Source of the DNA: Cyanomargarita calcarea GSE-NOS-MK-12-04C
GTDB taxonomy: Bacteria > Cyanobacteriota > Cyanobacteriia > Cyanobacteriales > Nostocaceae
NCBI GenBank assembly: GCA_019359595.1
Contig: JAHHGZ010000013.1
Location: 1-64,000 of the forward strand
DNA: 64,000 bases
Direction: 5' to 3'
In this document: positions 55,886-64,000 of the stretch, piece after piece
Numbering within the stretch: the stretch's first letter is position 1
Layout: each line of letters starts with the position of its first letter
The notes under the pieces: model-generated
The model's input: the letters and a program-made list of their open reading frames with translations, nothing else
Database searches by the model: none
Told to the model about the DNA's origin: nothing
Made by a program: the position numbers and the translations under genes

Positions 55886-56971
55886 TTAGTCCCGAATCTG
55901 TGAAAATACTACTTTAAGTAAGTCAGCTTTGCTAAATGGCTTAGTTAAATATCCCGAAGATTTGACTATTTTTGCTCGTGCTTTATCGATAAATCCAGTC
56001 CTTCCTGTCACCATTACGATTGGAGTGCTACGAAAAATCGGATGTTTACGCAGTAAAGAGCAAACTTCGTAGCCATCCAATTTAGGCATGGAAATATCAA
56101 GAAGAATTAGATCGGGTTTATTATGAAGGATTTGCATTAAAGCTTTAAGTGGGTCTTGAACACTGATAACAGTAAATAACTCTTCGTTTAAAAAGTTTTT
56201 GATTGCTTTTAGAATGATAGGGCTATCATCAATGCACAGTACCTTATAAAGTTTTTGTTTTGTTTTCTTATCCTTTTCGTTATTGTTAATACTAGTGTAT
56301 TCAACTTCTTGAGTAATGACCCCACTACCGTTAGTTGAATTTGCTACAAGTTGTCGTTCCATAACTAGCTGTTGTTGCCCTAATCCAAACAACCCAACCT
56401 GATGATGATTTACTGGCTGCGTGACATTAGTGATATTGGTTAAATTTATCGAGCGCAATTGACAACGCCGAGCTAATAAGGAAATATCAAGATGGCAGAA
56501 TTTAGGTAAATAATCTGATAAGCTTTCAGGTATAAATTTATAGATTCCATCTCTGAGTTTGAGAAATGAATCTAGCACTCCTAGTGCGATTTCTTCGATT
56601 AGTTTCCCCGCCTGTAATGGGTTTAAATATTGTTGTTCAACTAACCAGCATATTGCTAGATAATCTGGTCTATCTCCTATTTCGTCATTTTTTTGACTAT
56701 CAAATAGCGCTCTAAGCTGATCGAGAAGTTGATTGCTCAATTCATAAAATGTAGGACATAGTTGCTCTAATTTTTGATAAAAAAGATTCCACATACTATT
56801 TGACTGGCAAGCATATATTAACTTTCCATCCTCAAAATAAAGTGCCAACGACTGCGAATCACTTAATACTTGCAAAGACCCCTTAAAATAATGTTGAGAA
56901 ATTTTCTCAAGCAGTAATATTGGATCTTTTTGCTGTAAAAATTTATGTCTGCCAAAATTACCTGTACTCAT
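55886..56971 (-). CDS. PATAN-REC response regulator (PatA/PixG-like)
   Basis: 361 aa if started at ATG 56971 (MSTGNFGRHKFLQ); the first ATG (56998) adds 9. N-terminal PATAN/DUF4388-type domain with FKGSLQVLSDSQSLALYFEDGKLIYA (landmarks), a helical middle, a Gln/Asn-rich linker, and a C-terminal REC domain: VLCIDDSPIILKAI, LILLDISMPKLDGYE, VMVTGRTGFIDKARAK and YLTKPFSKADLL. The arrangement with REC at the C-terminus is that of PatA, TaxP1/PixG and related cyanobacterial regulators of heterocyst pattern, phototaxis or motility. No Che genes are adjacent. Confidence 0.88.
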   Translation of the reverse strand: MSTGNFGRHKFLQQKDPILLLEKISQHYFKGSLQVLSDSQSLALYFEDGKLIYACQSNSMWNLFYQKLEQLCPTFYELSNQLLDQLRALFDSQKNDEIGDRPDYLAICWLVEQQYLNPLQAGKLIEEIALGVLDSFLKLRDGIYKFIPESLSDYLPKFCHLDISLLARRCQLRSINLTNITNVTQPVNHHQVGLFGLGQQQLVMERQLVANSTNGSGVITQEVEYTSINNNEKDKKTKQKLYKVLCIDDSPIILKAIKNFLNEELFTVISVQDPLKALMQILHNKPDLILLDISMPKLDGYEVCSLLRKHPIFRSTPIVMVTGRTGFIDKARAKIVKSSGYLTKPFSKADLLKVVFSQIRD

Positions 56972-57405
56972 ATCTTTTTTAAAAACTATTCTGTACAACC
57001 TGCAATTAGCAAAAAGCTACTGAACAACTAGCTACATTAAGTATACAAACAACAAACAGTTCAACCTGCTCGTACAGAGGTTAATTGTTTGTGATTGTAT
57101 AAAATCTGTGCAATTTAGCCGAGTTCTAATACCGATATAAAGCCCAATTTATCTCAAAATCTATCGTAGTGATTTGCGAGATAAATGGTCATAAAGTAGA
57201 TGCGATTGCTGATAGTCAAGAATAGGTATCACAAAAATTATTAGTTAATCTAAATGATACCATAAGAAGTTCCAAAAGAAACATTAAACTTTGAGTGTAC
57301 GATTTAATGCAACTTCATTTTACAACCCTAAGCATTTGTTATTAGGTTAGCAATGATTTCTAATACTCTTTGAAAATGGAGTTAGGAATTATGCATTACG
57401 ACTTC
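56972..57405. other. Intergenic region downstream of glgB
   Basis: 434 bp between the PATAN-REC gene start and glgB end. AT-rich with no ORF. The PATAN-REC promoter lies here, and the glgB heptamer array follows at 57406-57440. Confidence 0.45.
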
Positions 57406-57440
57406 CTAACTCCTAACTCCTAACTCCTAACTCCTAACCC
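57406..57440. repeat. Heptamer tandem repeat (CTAACTC)n at the glgB stop
   Basis: About five TAACTCC units on the plus strand. The last residues and stop codon of glgB (GVRS-stop) are encoded by its reverse complement GGAGTTA. Confidence 0.85.
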
Positions 57441-59732
57441 TTGATTCATCACCTGTGCAGTTTTTTCTTGATCGAATTTCAGAACCAACACACCCAAAGG
57501 AGGCAAACACAAATCCAGGGAATAAGAACTATTATGCAACGACCAATTATCAGTCCATTTACCACCTAAATTGCCCATATTGCTACCGCCATATTTACGG
57601 GCATCACTGTTAAATAATTCGTTATAAAATCCCGGTTTTGGTACACCGATGCGGTAGTGAGAATGAGGCTGCGGTGTAAAGTTACAAACAACGATAACAA
57701 AACCATCACTATCTTTATCGCGACGGATAAAGGAAACTACACTATGACGGTTGTCGCTACAATCAATCCACTCAAACCCCGCTTGAGCAAAATCTTGAGT
57801 GTATAAAGCTGGTTCCGAGCGATAGAGATGATTTAAATCGCAGAAAAATTGTTTTAGCTGTTTGTGGGCTTCATGCTCGAATAAATGCCACTCCAAGTCA
57901 CTCCAGACATTCCACTCACTCCATTGTCCAAACTCCATGCTCATAAACATGGTTTTCTTGCCGGGGTGCGCAAACATATAGCTGAACAAACAACGCACAT
58001 TGGCGAACTGTTGCCATCTATCTCCCGGCATCTTCCCGATGATATTACTCTTACCATGCACAACCTCGTCATGAGATAGTGCCAGCATGAAGTTTTCGCT
58101 GTGGTTGTACCACATACTAAAGGTGATATTGTTTTGGTGGAATTGGCGGAACCAAGGGTCCATGCTGAAGTAGTCCAGCATATCGTGCATCCAGCCCATA
58201 TTCCACTTCAAGTTAAAGCCCAGCCCTCCCGTGTAGGTGGGCCATGATACCATCGGCCAAGAAGTAGACTCTTCTGCAATCGAAAGAATTCCGGGAAAGT
58301 AGCTAAAAATGGTGTGATTAACCTGACGCAGGAAATCTGCTGCTTCTAGGTTTTCTCTACCACCGTACTGGTTGGTAACCCATTCCCCTTCTTTGCGACA
58401 ATAATCAAGGTAGATCATGGAAGCGACAGCATCAACACGAATTCCGTCGATGTGATACTTGTCAAACCAAAAGAGGGCATTTGCTGCTAGGAAATTTCTG
58501 ACTTCGTTGCGGTTGTAGTTGAATACGAGAGTACCCCATTCTTTGTGTTCGCCTTTGCGGGGATCGGCGTGTTCATAAAGGTGACTACCATCGAAGAAAG
58601 CTAAACCATGTCCGTCTTTGGGGAAGTGACCGGGAACCCAATCAACAATTACACCAATGCCTTCTTCGTGACATTTGTCAACAAAATACATGAAGTCTTC
58701 AGGGGTGCCAAAACGGGAAGTGGGGGCATAGTAGCCGGTGACTTGATAACCCCAAGATCCATCAAAAGGATGTTCGGCGATTGGCAAGAGTTCAATATGC
58801 GTGTATCCCAACTCTTTTACGTAGGGAATGAGTTTCTCTGCTAATTCTCGGTAGGTGAGAAACCTTGCACCTGGCTTGAGTTCTGAGACGCAGACTACGG
58901 GTTGCGGTGTTCCATCAGGGAGTTGCGCTGGTTCGGCACTCGAAGCGTGCAACCATGAGCCTAAATGCATTTCGTAGACTGAAACGGGGTGGCTGAGGGG
59001 ATCGGTTTGGCGACGCTTCTCCATCCATTCAGAGTCATTCCATTTGTAGCTGTTTAAGTCAGAGACAATGGATGCAGTTTTGGGGCGGGGTTCTTGTTGG
59101 AAACCGTAGGGATCGGATTTTTCGTAAATATGCCCTTCAAAATTTTTGATTTCGTATTTGTAATGTTCTCCGATCCCAATTTCGGGAATAAATAATTCCC
59201 AAACCCCGGTGGAACCCTTACGCATTTGGTGCTGGCGTCCATCCCAAAGGTTGAAATCCCCCAAGACTGAAGCGTTACGAGCGTTGGGTGCCCAGACGGC
59301 AAAATAAACGCCTTTAACGCCGCCTACTTCTGTAGCGTGTGCCCCTAGTTTCTCGTAAATTCTGTGGTGATTTCCTTCGGCAAATAGGTGTAAATCAAAT
59401 TCCGTCAATTTGGGAGAACGGAAAGCATATGGATCGTAGGTGACACGTTCGTGTTCTCCTTCTTTTATCCGTAATTGATAGTTCGCTAGTTCTTTTGTTT
59501 CAATAGTGCATTCAAAGAAGTGGGGATGATGCACTGCTTCCATTGGATATTCTTTGCGTTCTGAGGGAATCACTACCCACACCGCATTGGCATTGGGTAA
59601 GTAGGCTCGTACTGCCCAGAGTTTTTTGCCATTCTCTTCTATCAGGTGGGAACCAAGCACTTCAAAGGGATCTTGATGCTGGTTCCCGACGATGCGGTTA
59701 ACCTGTTCTGGGGCGATCGTGGTCATGGACAT
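57420..59732 (-). CDS. glgB: 1,4-alpha-glucan branching enzyme
   Basis: 770 aa, full length. An N-terminal beta-sandwich CBM48 region (~110-220, [19 protein letters not shown]), then GH13 motifs: [27 protein letters not shown] (nucleophile Asp), [11 protein letters not shown] (acid Glu) and [11 protein letters not shown] (third Asp). It makes alpha-1,6 branches in glycogen. The last four residues (GVRS) and the stop come from a heptamer repeat array. It may be started at the first Met (59732) or the third (59726). Confidence 0.97.
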   Translation of the reverse strand: MSMTTIAPEQVNRIVGNQHQDPFEVLGSHLIEENGKKLWAVRAYLPNANAVWVVIPSERKEYPMEAVHHPHFFECTIETKELANYQLRIKEGEHERVTYDPYAFRSPKLTEFDLHLFAEGNHHRIYEKLGAHATEVGGVKGVYFAVWAPNARNASVLGDFNLWDGRQHQMRKGSTGVWELFIPEIGIGEHYKYEIKNFEGHIYEKSDPYGFQQEPRPKTASIVSDLNSYKWNDSEWMEKRRQTDPLSHPVSVYEMHLGSWLHASSAEPAQLPDGTPQPVVCVSELKPGARFLTYRELAEKLIPYVKELGYTHIELLPIAEHPFDGSWGYQVTGYYAPTSRFGTPEDFMYFVDKCHEEGIGVIVDWVPGHFPKDGHGLAFFDGSHLYEHADPRKGEHKEWGTLVFNYNRNEVRNFLAANALFWFDKYHIDGIRVDAVASMIYLDYCRKEGEWVTNQYGGRENLEAADFLRQVNHTIFSYFPGILSIAEESTSWPMVSWPTYTGGLGFNLKWNMGWMHDMLDYFSMDPWFRQFHQNNITFSMWYNHSENFMLALSHDEVVHGKSNIIGKMPGDRWQQFANVRCLFSYMFAHPGKKTMFMSMEFGQWSEWNVWSDLEWHLFEHEAHKQLKQFFCDLNHLYRSEPALYTQDFAQAGFEWIDCSDNRHSVVSFIRRDKDSDGFVIVVCNFTPQPHSHYRIGVPKPGFYNELFNSDARKYGGSNMGNLGGKWTDNWSLHNSSYSLDLCLPPLGVLVLKFDQEKTAQVMNQGLGVRS

Positions 59733-60159
59733 GCAGCTACCTATGTAAATTATAATGGTTTCGTAAATCAGCTGTTTATTCTCTATATATATTCTTTACA
59801 TTTATTTGCAGCTTTTGTCGCCCTTATTCGCGAGATGCTGGGAGTGGATCTGTGAGGGAAGAACATGGGCATAATGCCTTCTTAAGCTATTATGTCGCAT
59901 TTTGAGTCATTAATGGGCTTTTGTGACGATTATGTCGGCTATGGCGCTAGACAAAAAATCGCGATTGAAGATTTGTTGAAAGACGGTATTTTTGATTTTT
60001 TTATTGATATATTTACACTATAAAAACGCAATCTTTAAAAAGTATTGGGCAAGAGTTGCGCAAGAAATTGCTGATTATTTAGCGCTCGTTAGCATCTTGG
60101 GTAGAAAAGCAAGACTACCCTGTTCGGGTGAAGGCATTTCCGATTTTGTAAGAAGCCTA
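59733..60159. other. Intergenic region with a possible 43-codon ORF
   Basis: 427 bp between glgB and the small membrane protein gene. A 43-codon plus-strand frame (59892-60023, MSHFESLMGFCDDYVGYG..., ending FIDIFTL) is open but has no ribosome site; listed only as a possibility. No RNA gene was seen. Confidence 0.35.
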
Positions 60160-60480
60160 TTAAAAATTTAAAAAGGGGAAAATCTGGCGCAAGCCTTTAC
60201 GCAAACGCAGTAAAAAAATGTTTTCTCTGATTTTGGGATCTAGTTTTGGAGGTGGGCTGATTTGCAGTTTTGCTTGTAATTCGGCGTATTCTGCGGCACT
60301 CAGTGATTTGCCATCAATGGGCGATCGCGCTTCTATGATTATCTCTGTCCTCAATATTTCCTCTGGTATATCCTCTTTTGGCGGTAATGATAAAGCTGCT
60401 TCACCCCAGTAACTTGTAAACCCGATCAAAAGACTAGTTATTACACCTAAAACAATAAATAATATTACCTTTCTCTCCAT
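60160..60480 (-). CDS. Small single-TM cyanobacterial protein
   Basis: 106 aa from ATG 60480 (MERKVILFIVLGVITSLLIGF); an upstream start gives 114 aa. One N-terminal transmembrane helix, then a conserved-looking soluble part: PPKEDIPEEILRTEIIIEARSPIDG (landmarks) and KSLSAAEYAELQAKL, then a basic C-terminus. Function unknown; possibly a thylakoid or plasma-membrane protein. Confidence 0.65.
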   Translation of the reverse strand: MERKVILFIVLGVITSLLIGFTSYWGEAALSLPPKEDIPEEILRTEIIIEARSPIDGKSLSAAEYAELQAKLQISPPPKLDPKIRENIFLLRLRKGLRQIFPFLNF

Positions 60481-60514
60481 TACCCCATCTCTCCATCTTT
60501 CCAAGCTACTTTAC

Positions 60515-60549
60515 AATAAACCCGGTTTGTATGAAAAACCGGGTTTATT
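60515..60549. terminator. 14-bp perfect hairpin between two small minus-strand genes
   Basis: AATAAACCCGGTTT (60515-60528) pairs exactly with AAACCGGGTTTATT (60536-60549), loop of 7. It lies in the gap between 60780 and 60480, so it could terminate the lipoprotein gene. No long T-run follows. Confidence 0.4.
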
Positions 60550-60779
60550 GCACAAAAATCTGGCAATGTCATGAATTAATAACCAATAGCATGAAGGTCA
60601 GCACCTTCATGACTATTACCTTTCGCTCAAGAGCAATTGCCAGTGTAGCGTTCAATTTTTGATTCACTCTGAAAACTCAGCTATCTACTCCAAAGGGAGG
60701 TGTTTTTTGCCCAAACTTAAGTAACGGGCGTCTGATTTTACCGTTACTCATCGGTTTGAGACTTAATCTAGACTAAGAC

Positions 60780-60986
60780 CTAGGGGCTTTTAGTCGCTTT
60801 AGGAGTAGCGCCTGTTGTTGCGGGAGTTGTCGCGGAAGTAGTAGGCGCAGTGGTAGCAGCATCGGTTGGCTCACCAGTAGCTGCTGGACTTGCAGTATTA
60901 GCACCTTCAGGGGTACCACCGTCGCAAGCTCCGAGAACTGTAGCTAGACCCAAAATTAAAGCAAGACCAAAGATTTTTATTTTCAT
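60780..60986 (-). CDS. Small lipoprotein with Ala/Thr/Pro-rich tail
   Basis: 68 aa. MKIKIFGLALILGLATVLGACDGG is a type II signal peptide with lipobox LGAC (Cys20). The mature part is nearly all Ala, Thr, Pro, Ser and Gly (low complexity), with a Lys tail. It is likely anchored to a membrane and disordered. Function unknown. Confidence 0.7.
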   Translation of the reverse strand: MKIKIFGLALILGLATVLGACDGGTPEGANTASPAATGEPTDAATTAPTTSATTPATTGATPKATKSP

Positions 60987-61397
60987 AACTCCTCTTTCAC
61001 CATTAAGGCAATAACATATTTCAGCCTGTTGAATACCATACCGTATTTGTTGGTTTTTTTTAAACGGTGGCAGATTACAGATTCAAAAGCAATTTTCGCA
61101 GATTTTTTGGAGTTTAGAGTAAGGTAACTTAAATCCTTATAGCTCTAGCATTAGCAAATTTTGGCAGAAACCGAGTTATCATACCAAAAATTGTGATGTT
61201 TTGACACACTCTTGCCTTAATTGATTAGTTAAAAACTTTGATGGGTGTATCTGAGGGACTGTTCACTTTTCATCGGCGTTGTGATGTGTGCTTTCTCTTC
61301 CTAGAAGACAAGATGCACAATTCCCCACCATAAAATCAACAATAGGTCAATTTCACATCCAGTATTTGTCTTTCCTACCTCAAAATCATAATTAATT
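60987..61397. other. Intergenic region upstream of the ftsL-like gene
   Basis: 411 bp without an ORF. It probably carries the divergent promoters of the lipoprotein gene and of the ftsL-like/ftsI pair. Nothing else was recognised. Confidence 0.4.
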
Positions 61398-62114
61398 ATG
61401 GCTGTTGCTCGCAAATCAGGTATTTCTACAACGGGCGGTTGGTTTCAAAGAAGAACTCCCCGTTCCTTCATCGCAAATGTTCAAACGGGTACTGAATCTA
61501 ACAGACGTCCGGCTAGTGATGTGCCCTCCACCCAACCGTCCGCGCGATCCTCTTGGCAACCATCCCTGCAGGAACCGCAAAGGGGTACGAAGATGGTATC
61601 GCCAAAAAATGTCAGAAACTCAAATAACCCAGGGAACAATATATCAGTACCAAACCCAAATCGACGTTCGCGTAGCTCCAAAGGAGAATCGCCTGTAATT
61701 AACAAAAATAAAAATTCGCGGCTACCCATAATGCCCTCGAATGAGTCAGGACCTATGTGGTTGCTGCGGTTGCAAATTCTAAACCGCCATTCGTCACTGC
61801 TGGCATTTTTGATGGTGGCAACAATGCTTGTAGTTTATGGTTGGACAGTATACTCGCAACAGCTTTGGAGTCAGTCTTCCAAAAGGCTGCAGAGTTTGCA
61901 ACGTCAAGAGCGACAGCTAATGGCAACGGATGCGGCATTGAAAGAACAAATGGCAAAAGAAGCACAAAAAGCCCCAAATGGATTGGTATCGCCAACACCT
62001 GGAAATATGATTTTTTTGCCTCCATCAGCCCCTGGGAGTCCGAATCAGGTACCCTCGACTTTGGGGCAAAAGACTGAAGCAGAACAGCAAACCTTAACCC
62101 CAGTCGGATATTAA
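61398..62114 (+). CDS. FtsL-like bitopic cell-division protein
   Basis: 238 aa. A long basic, Ser/Asn/Pro-rich cytosolic N-terminus (~125 aa) is followed by one transmembrane helix (LLAFLMVATMLVVYGWTVYS), a coiled coil (LQSLQRQERQLMATDAALKEQM), and a Pro-rich tail. The single TM, coiled coil and position just before ftsI match FtsL. Sequence similarity to E. coli FtsL is not visible, as usual for this protein. Confidence 0.7.
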   Translation: MAVARKSGISTTGGWFQRRTPRSFIANVQTGTESNRRPASDVPSTQPSARSSWQPSLQEPQRGTKMVSPKNVRNSNNPGNNISVPNPNRRSRSSKGESPVINKNKNSRLPIMPSNESGPMWLLRLQILNRHSSLLAFLMVATMLVVYGWTVYSQQLWSQSSKRLQSLQRQERQLMATDAALKEQMAKEAQKAPNGLVSPTPGNMIFLPPSAPGSPNQVPSTLGQKTEAEQQTLTPVGY

Positions 62115-62198
62115 GTCAACGTCGAAGGTTAGTGGTTATTTATTCAGTGTTTTCACAACTAACCACTAACAACTAACAAATAACAAAAAAACAATGCT

Positions 62199-64000
62199 AT
62201 GCAGAAGTCACCAAGCAGATTAAAATTTCAAAATTTTAAGAATACAGCCTTAAAAAAGCAGGGAGGAGCGAAACGAGGATTGCGGGGAATATTTGGTGGA
62301 GGCAATCAAGCCCAACAGCCAAATAGCAAAAATCGGCTATTTTTGGTTTGGGGTGTATTAATTGCTGCTGGGTTGGGGTTAGCTGCTAATTTATACCAGT
62401 TGCAAATTGTCCAAGGAGCAAAGCTCAAAAAACAGGCGCGAAACCAGCAAATGGTTAATTTGCGACCTTATATGCCACGTCGCTCCGTGGTGGATCGCAA
62501 TAAAGATGTATTGGCGATTGACCGTCGGGTGTATAGTTTGTACGCCTACCCCAAGCAGTTTAAAAAGCCTGCGGAAGAAATCGCGACCAAGCTAGCTAAT
62601 GTATTAAACATCGACTCGGGGGAGTTGCTTTCAAATTTAAATGCTGGCAAAAGTAGTGTAACAATTACGAATGCGATGCCAGAACAAGTTTACAATCAAG
62701 TTGTAGCCCTGCAACTTGATGGTTTAGAACTAAGAGAAAAATATTCACGATTCTACCCACAGGAAGATTTAGTTGCAGATGTTGTAGGTTATGTAAACCT
62801 CGATCGGCGCGGTCAAGCTGGGGTAGAATTAAGCCAAGAGAAATTCCTAGAGAGGACTGTGCAAACAGTGCGCCTCAGTCGGGCGGGGAATGGAGCGCTG
62901 ATGCCGGATTTTGCTCCCGAAGGATTTCTGCATTTTGATGACTTGCGATTGCAACTGACTATTGATAGCCGTCTGCAACGATCTGCCCGTTCTGCACTCA
63001 AAAAACAACTAGACAGATACAGTGCGAAACGCGGCGCAGTTATTGTAATGGATGCGTGGGATGGTTCCCTGCTAGCAATGGTTACTCAGCCAACTTATAA
63101 CCCAAATCAATACTCAAAAGCTGATATTTCACTGTTCAAAAACTGGACAGTAGCGGATTTATATGAACCAGGTTCGACTTTTAAACCGTTGAATGTAGCG
63201 ATCGCTCTAGAAAATGGTGTGATTAAACCCTCTGATACATTCATGGATCGTGGTGCAATCCAAGTCCTTGATAAAGTAATCAATAATTTTGACAAAAAGG
63301 GTAACGGACGCATTAATATTGCCCAAATTCTCCAACGCTCCAGTAACATTGGCATGGTGCAAATCATCCAAAAATTGCGACCATCAACTTACTACGGCTG
63401 GTTAGAACGAATGGGATTGGGACAAAGCGCCGGTTCCGATTTACCTTCAGAAACCGCCAGTCAGCTAAAAAATCAAGACGAATTTGTTGCTACACCCATT
63501 GAACCAGCTACTACCGCCTTTGGGCAAGGTTTTTCTCTCACGCCTTTACAATTAGTCCAAATGATGGGTGCTTTGGCAAATGGCGGTAAATTAGTTACAC
63601 CCCATGTCGTCCGTGGATTGATGGATACCAACGGACAGATGCATGAGGCCCCGACTCTGAGCGCACCCCGCCAAATTTTCACCCCCGCAACCACCCAAAA
63701 AATAGTGGAAATGATGGAAACTGTAGTTAGCTCTGGAAGCGGCAAAGAAGCAAAAATCTCCGGATATCGCATCGCTGGCAAAACCGGTACAGCCCAAAAA
63801 GCCAGTCCAGATGGCGGTGGTTATATCAAAGGTGCCAGAGTTACCAGCTTTGTGGGTATATTGCCGGTGGAATCCCCCCGCTACGTCGTCTTGGCGGTAG
63901 TGGATGAGCCAAAAGGAGAAAATGCCTATGGTGGTACCGTCGCTGCACCCATTGCCAAATCAGTGATGGAAGCATTAATTACTACCGAACAAATTCCACC
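62199..64000 (+). CDS. ftsI: Penicillin-binding protein, FtsI (class B), partial
   Basis: 600 codons in the window, continuing past 64000. The start is ATG 62199 (MQKSPSRLKFQNF). A TM helix (LFLVWGVLIAAGLGLAANLYQLQIV as landmarks) is near residue 50-70. Transpeptidase motifs: Ser326 in PGSTFKP, SSN (~381), and KTGT (~527). It crosslinks septal peptidoglycan. It lies 84 bp after the ftsL-like gene; a 10-bp stem (GTTAGTGGTT, 62129-62138, with 62161-62170) lies between. Confidence 0.95.
   Translation, partial: MQKSPSRLKFQNFKNTALKKQGGAKRGLRGIFGGGNQAQQPNSKNRLFLVWGVLIAAGLGLAANLYQLQIVQGAKLKKQARNQQMVNLRPYMPRRSVVDRNKDVLAIDRRVYSLYAYPKQFKKPAEEIATKLANVLNIDSGELLSNLNAGKSSVTITNAMPEQVYNQVVALQLDGLELREKYSRFYPQEDLVADVVGYVNLDRRGQAGVELSQEKFLERTVQTVRLSRAGNGALMPDFAPEGFLHFDDLRLQLTIDSRLQRSARSALKKQLDRYSAKRGAVIVMDAWDGSLLAMVTQPTYNPNQYSKADISLFKNWTVADLYEPGSTFKPLNVAIALENGVIKPSDTFMDRGAIQVLDKVINNFDKKGNGRINIAQILQRSSNIGMVQIIQKLRPSTYYGWLERMGLGQSAGSDLPSETASQLKNQDEFVATPIEPATTAFGQGFSLTPLQLVQMMGALANGGKLVTPHVVRGLMDTNGQMHEAPTLSAPRQIFTPATTQKIVEMMETVVSSGSGKEAKISGYRIAGKTGTAQKASPDGGGYIKGARVTSFVGILPVESPRYVVLAVVDEPKGENAYGGTVAAPIAKSVMEALITTEQIP

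Overview
The window comes from a filamentous, probably heterocyst-forming (Nostocales-type) cyanobacterium. The evidence is the many GCGATCGC (HIP1) octamers, the TAACTCC heptamer tandem repeats, and typical cyanobacterial genes: ndhB, a 43-residue psaX, a RuBisCO accumulation factor 1 gene, a small RRM-type RNA-binding protein, a PATAN-REC regulator, menG, glgB, and an ftsL-like gene next to ftsI. The intergenic DNA is rich in MITE-like inverted repeats and short dispersed palindromes. No CRISPR array, rRNA operon or prophage was found. There is one tRNA, tRNA-Ser(CGA).

Layout. 1-2.9 kb is a wrecked accessory region: a probable TnsB-type transposon end at the window edge, the 3' scrap of an IS1634/IS4-like transposase, the truncated N-terminus of a probable CHAT-family gene, a two-TM protein and a small EAD-like gene. 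3.3-11.6 kb is ordinary chromosome: tRNA-Ser, a CapA-like phosphoesterase, larE, a hybrid histidine kinase, a LivH-type permease, psaX, lipA and a response regulator. 12.2-17.3 kb holds a giant Ser/Thr kinase-ATPase-GAF gene whose histidine-kinase end is lost where it abuts a broken SDR dehydrogenase gene. 18.1-19.5 kb is a long non-coding stretch with two MITE-like elements. 19.5-31.8 kb holds a kynurenine-formamidase-like hydrolase, ndhB flanked by two copies of one MITE, topA, a 45-residue ORF, aroQ, a degenerate ADP-ribosylglycohydrolase and a PgpH-type HD phosphodiesterase.

32.5-39 kb is a possible small regulon: a TetR regulator and two closely similar Rieske oxygenases about 4.4 kb apart, each with the same AT-rich palindrome in front of its start. 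Between them lie a VapBC-type pair and a bacterial dynamin-like GTPase. 39.3-45.1 kb holds a Uma2 nuclease flanked by inverted repeats, a DUF445 protein, menG and an IS607 element (serine-recombinase TnpA plus a TnpB lacking the usual Cys4 zinc ribbon). 45.1-64 kb holds a REC-GAF regulator, raf1, an RRM protein, an XdhC-like protein, a GT39-like membrane glycosyltransferase, a UvrD-like helicase, a complex repeat cluster, an acidic coiled-coil protein, a PATAN-REC regulator, glgB, small membrane/lipoprotein genes and an ftsL-like/ftsI pair. ftsI runs off the right edge.

Most promising leads: the shared-palindrome TetR/double-Rieske set, the CHAT/two-TM/EAD-like remnant beside a transposon end, the TnpB variant with an in-frame repeat insertion, and the kinase/SDR rearrangement junction. 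All assignments are by eye from translated motifs; no database search was run.
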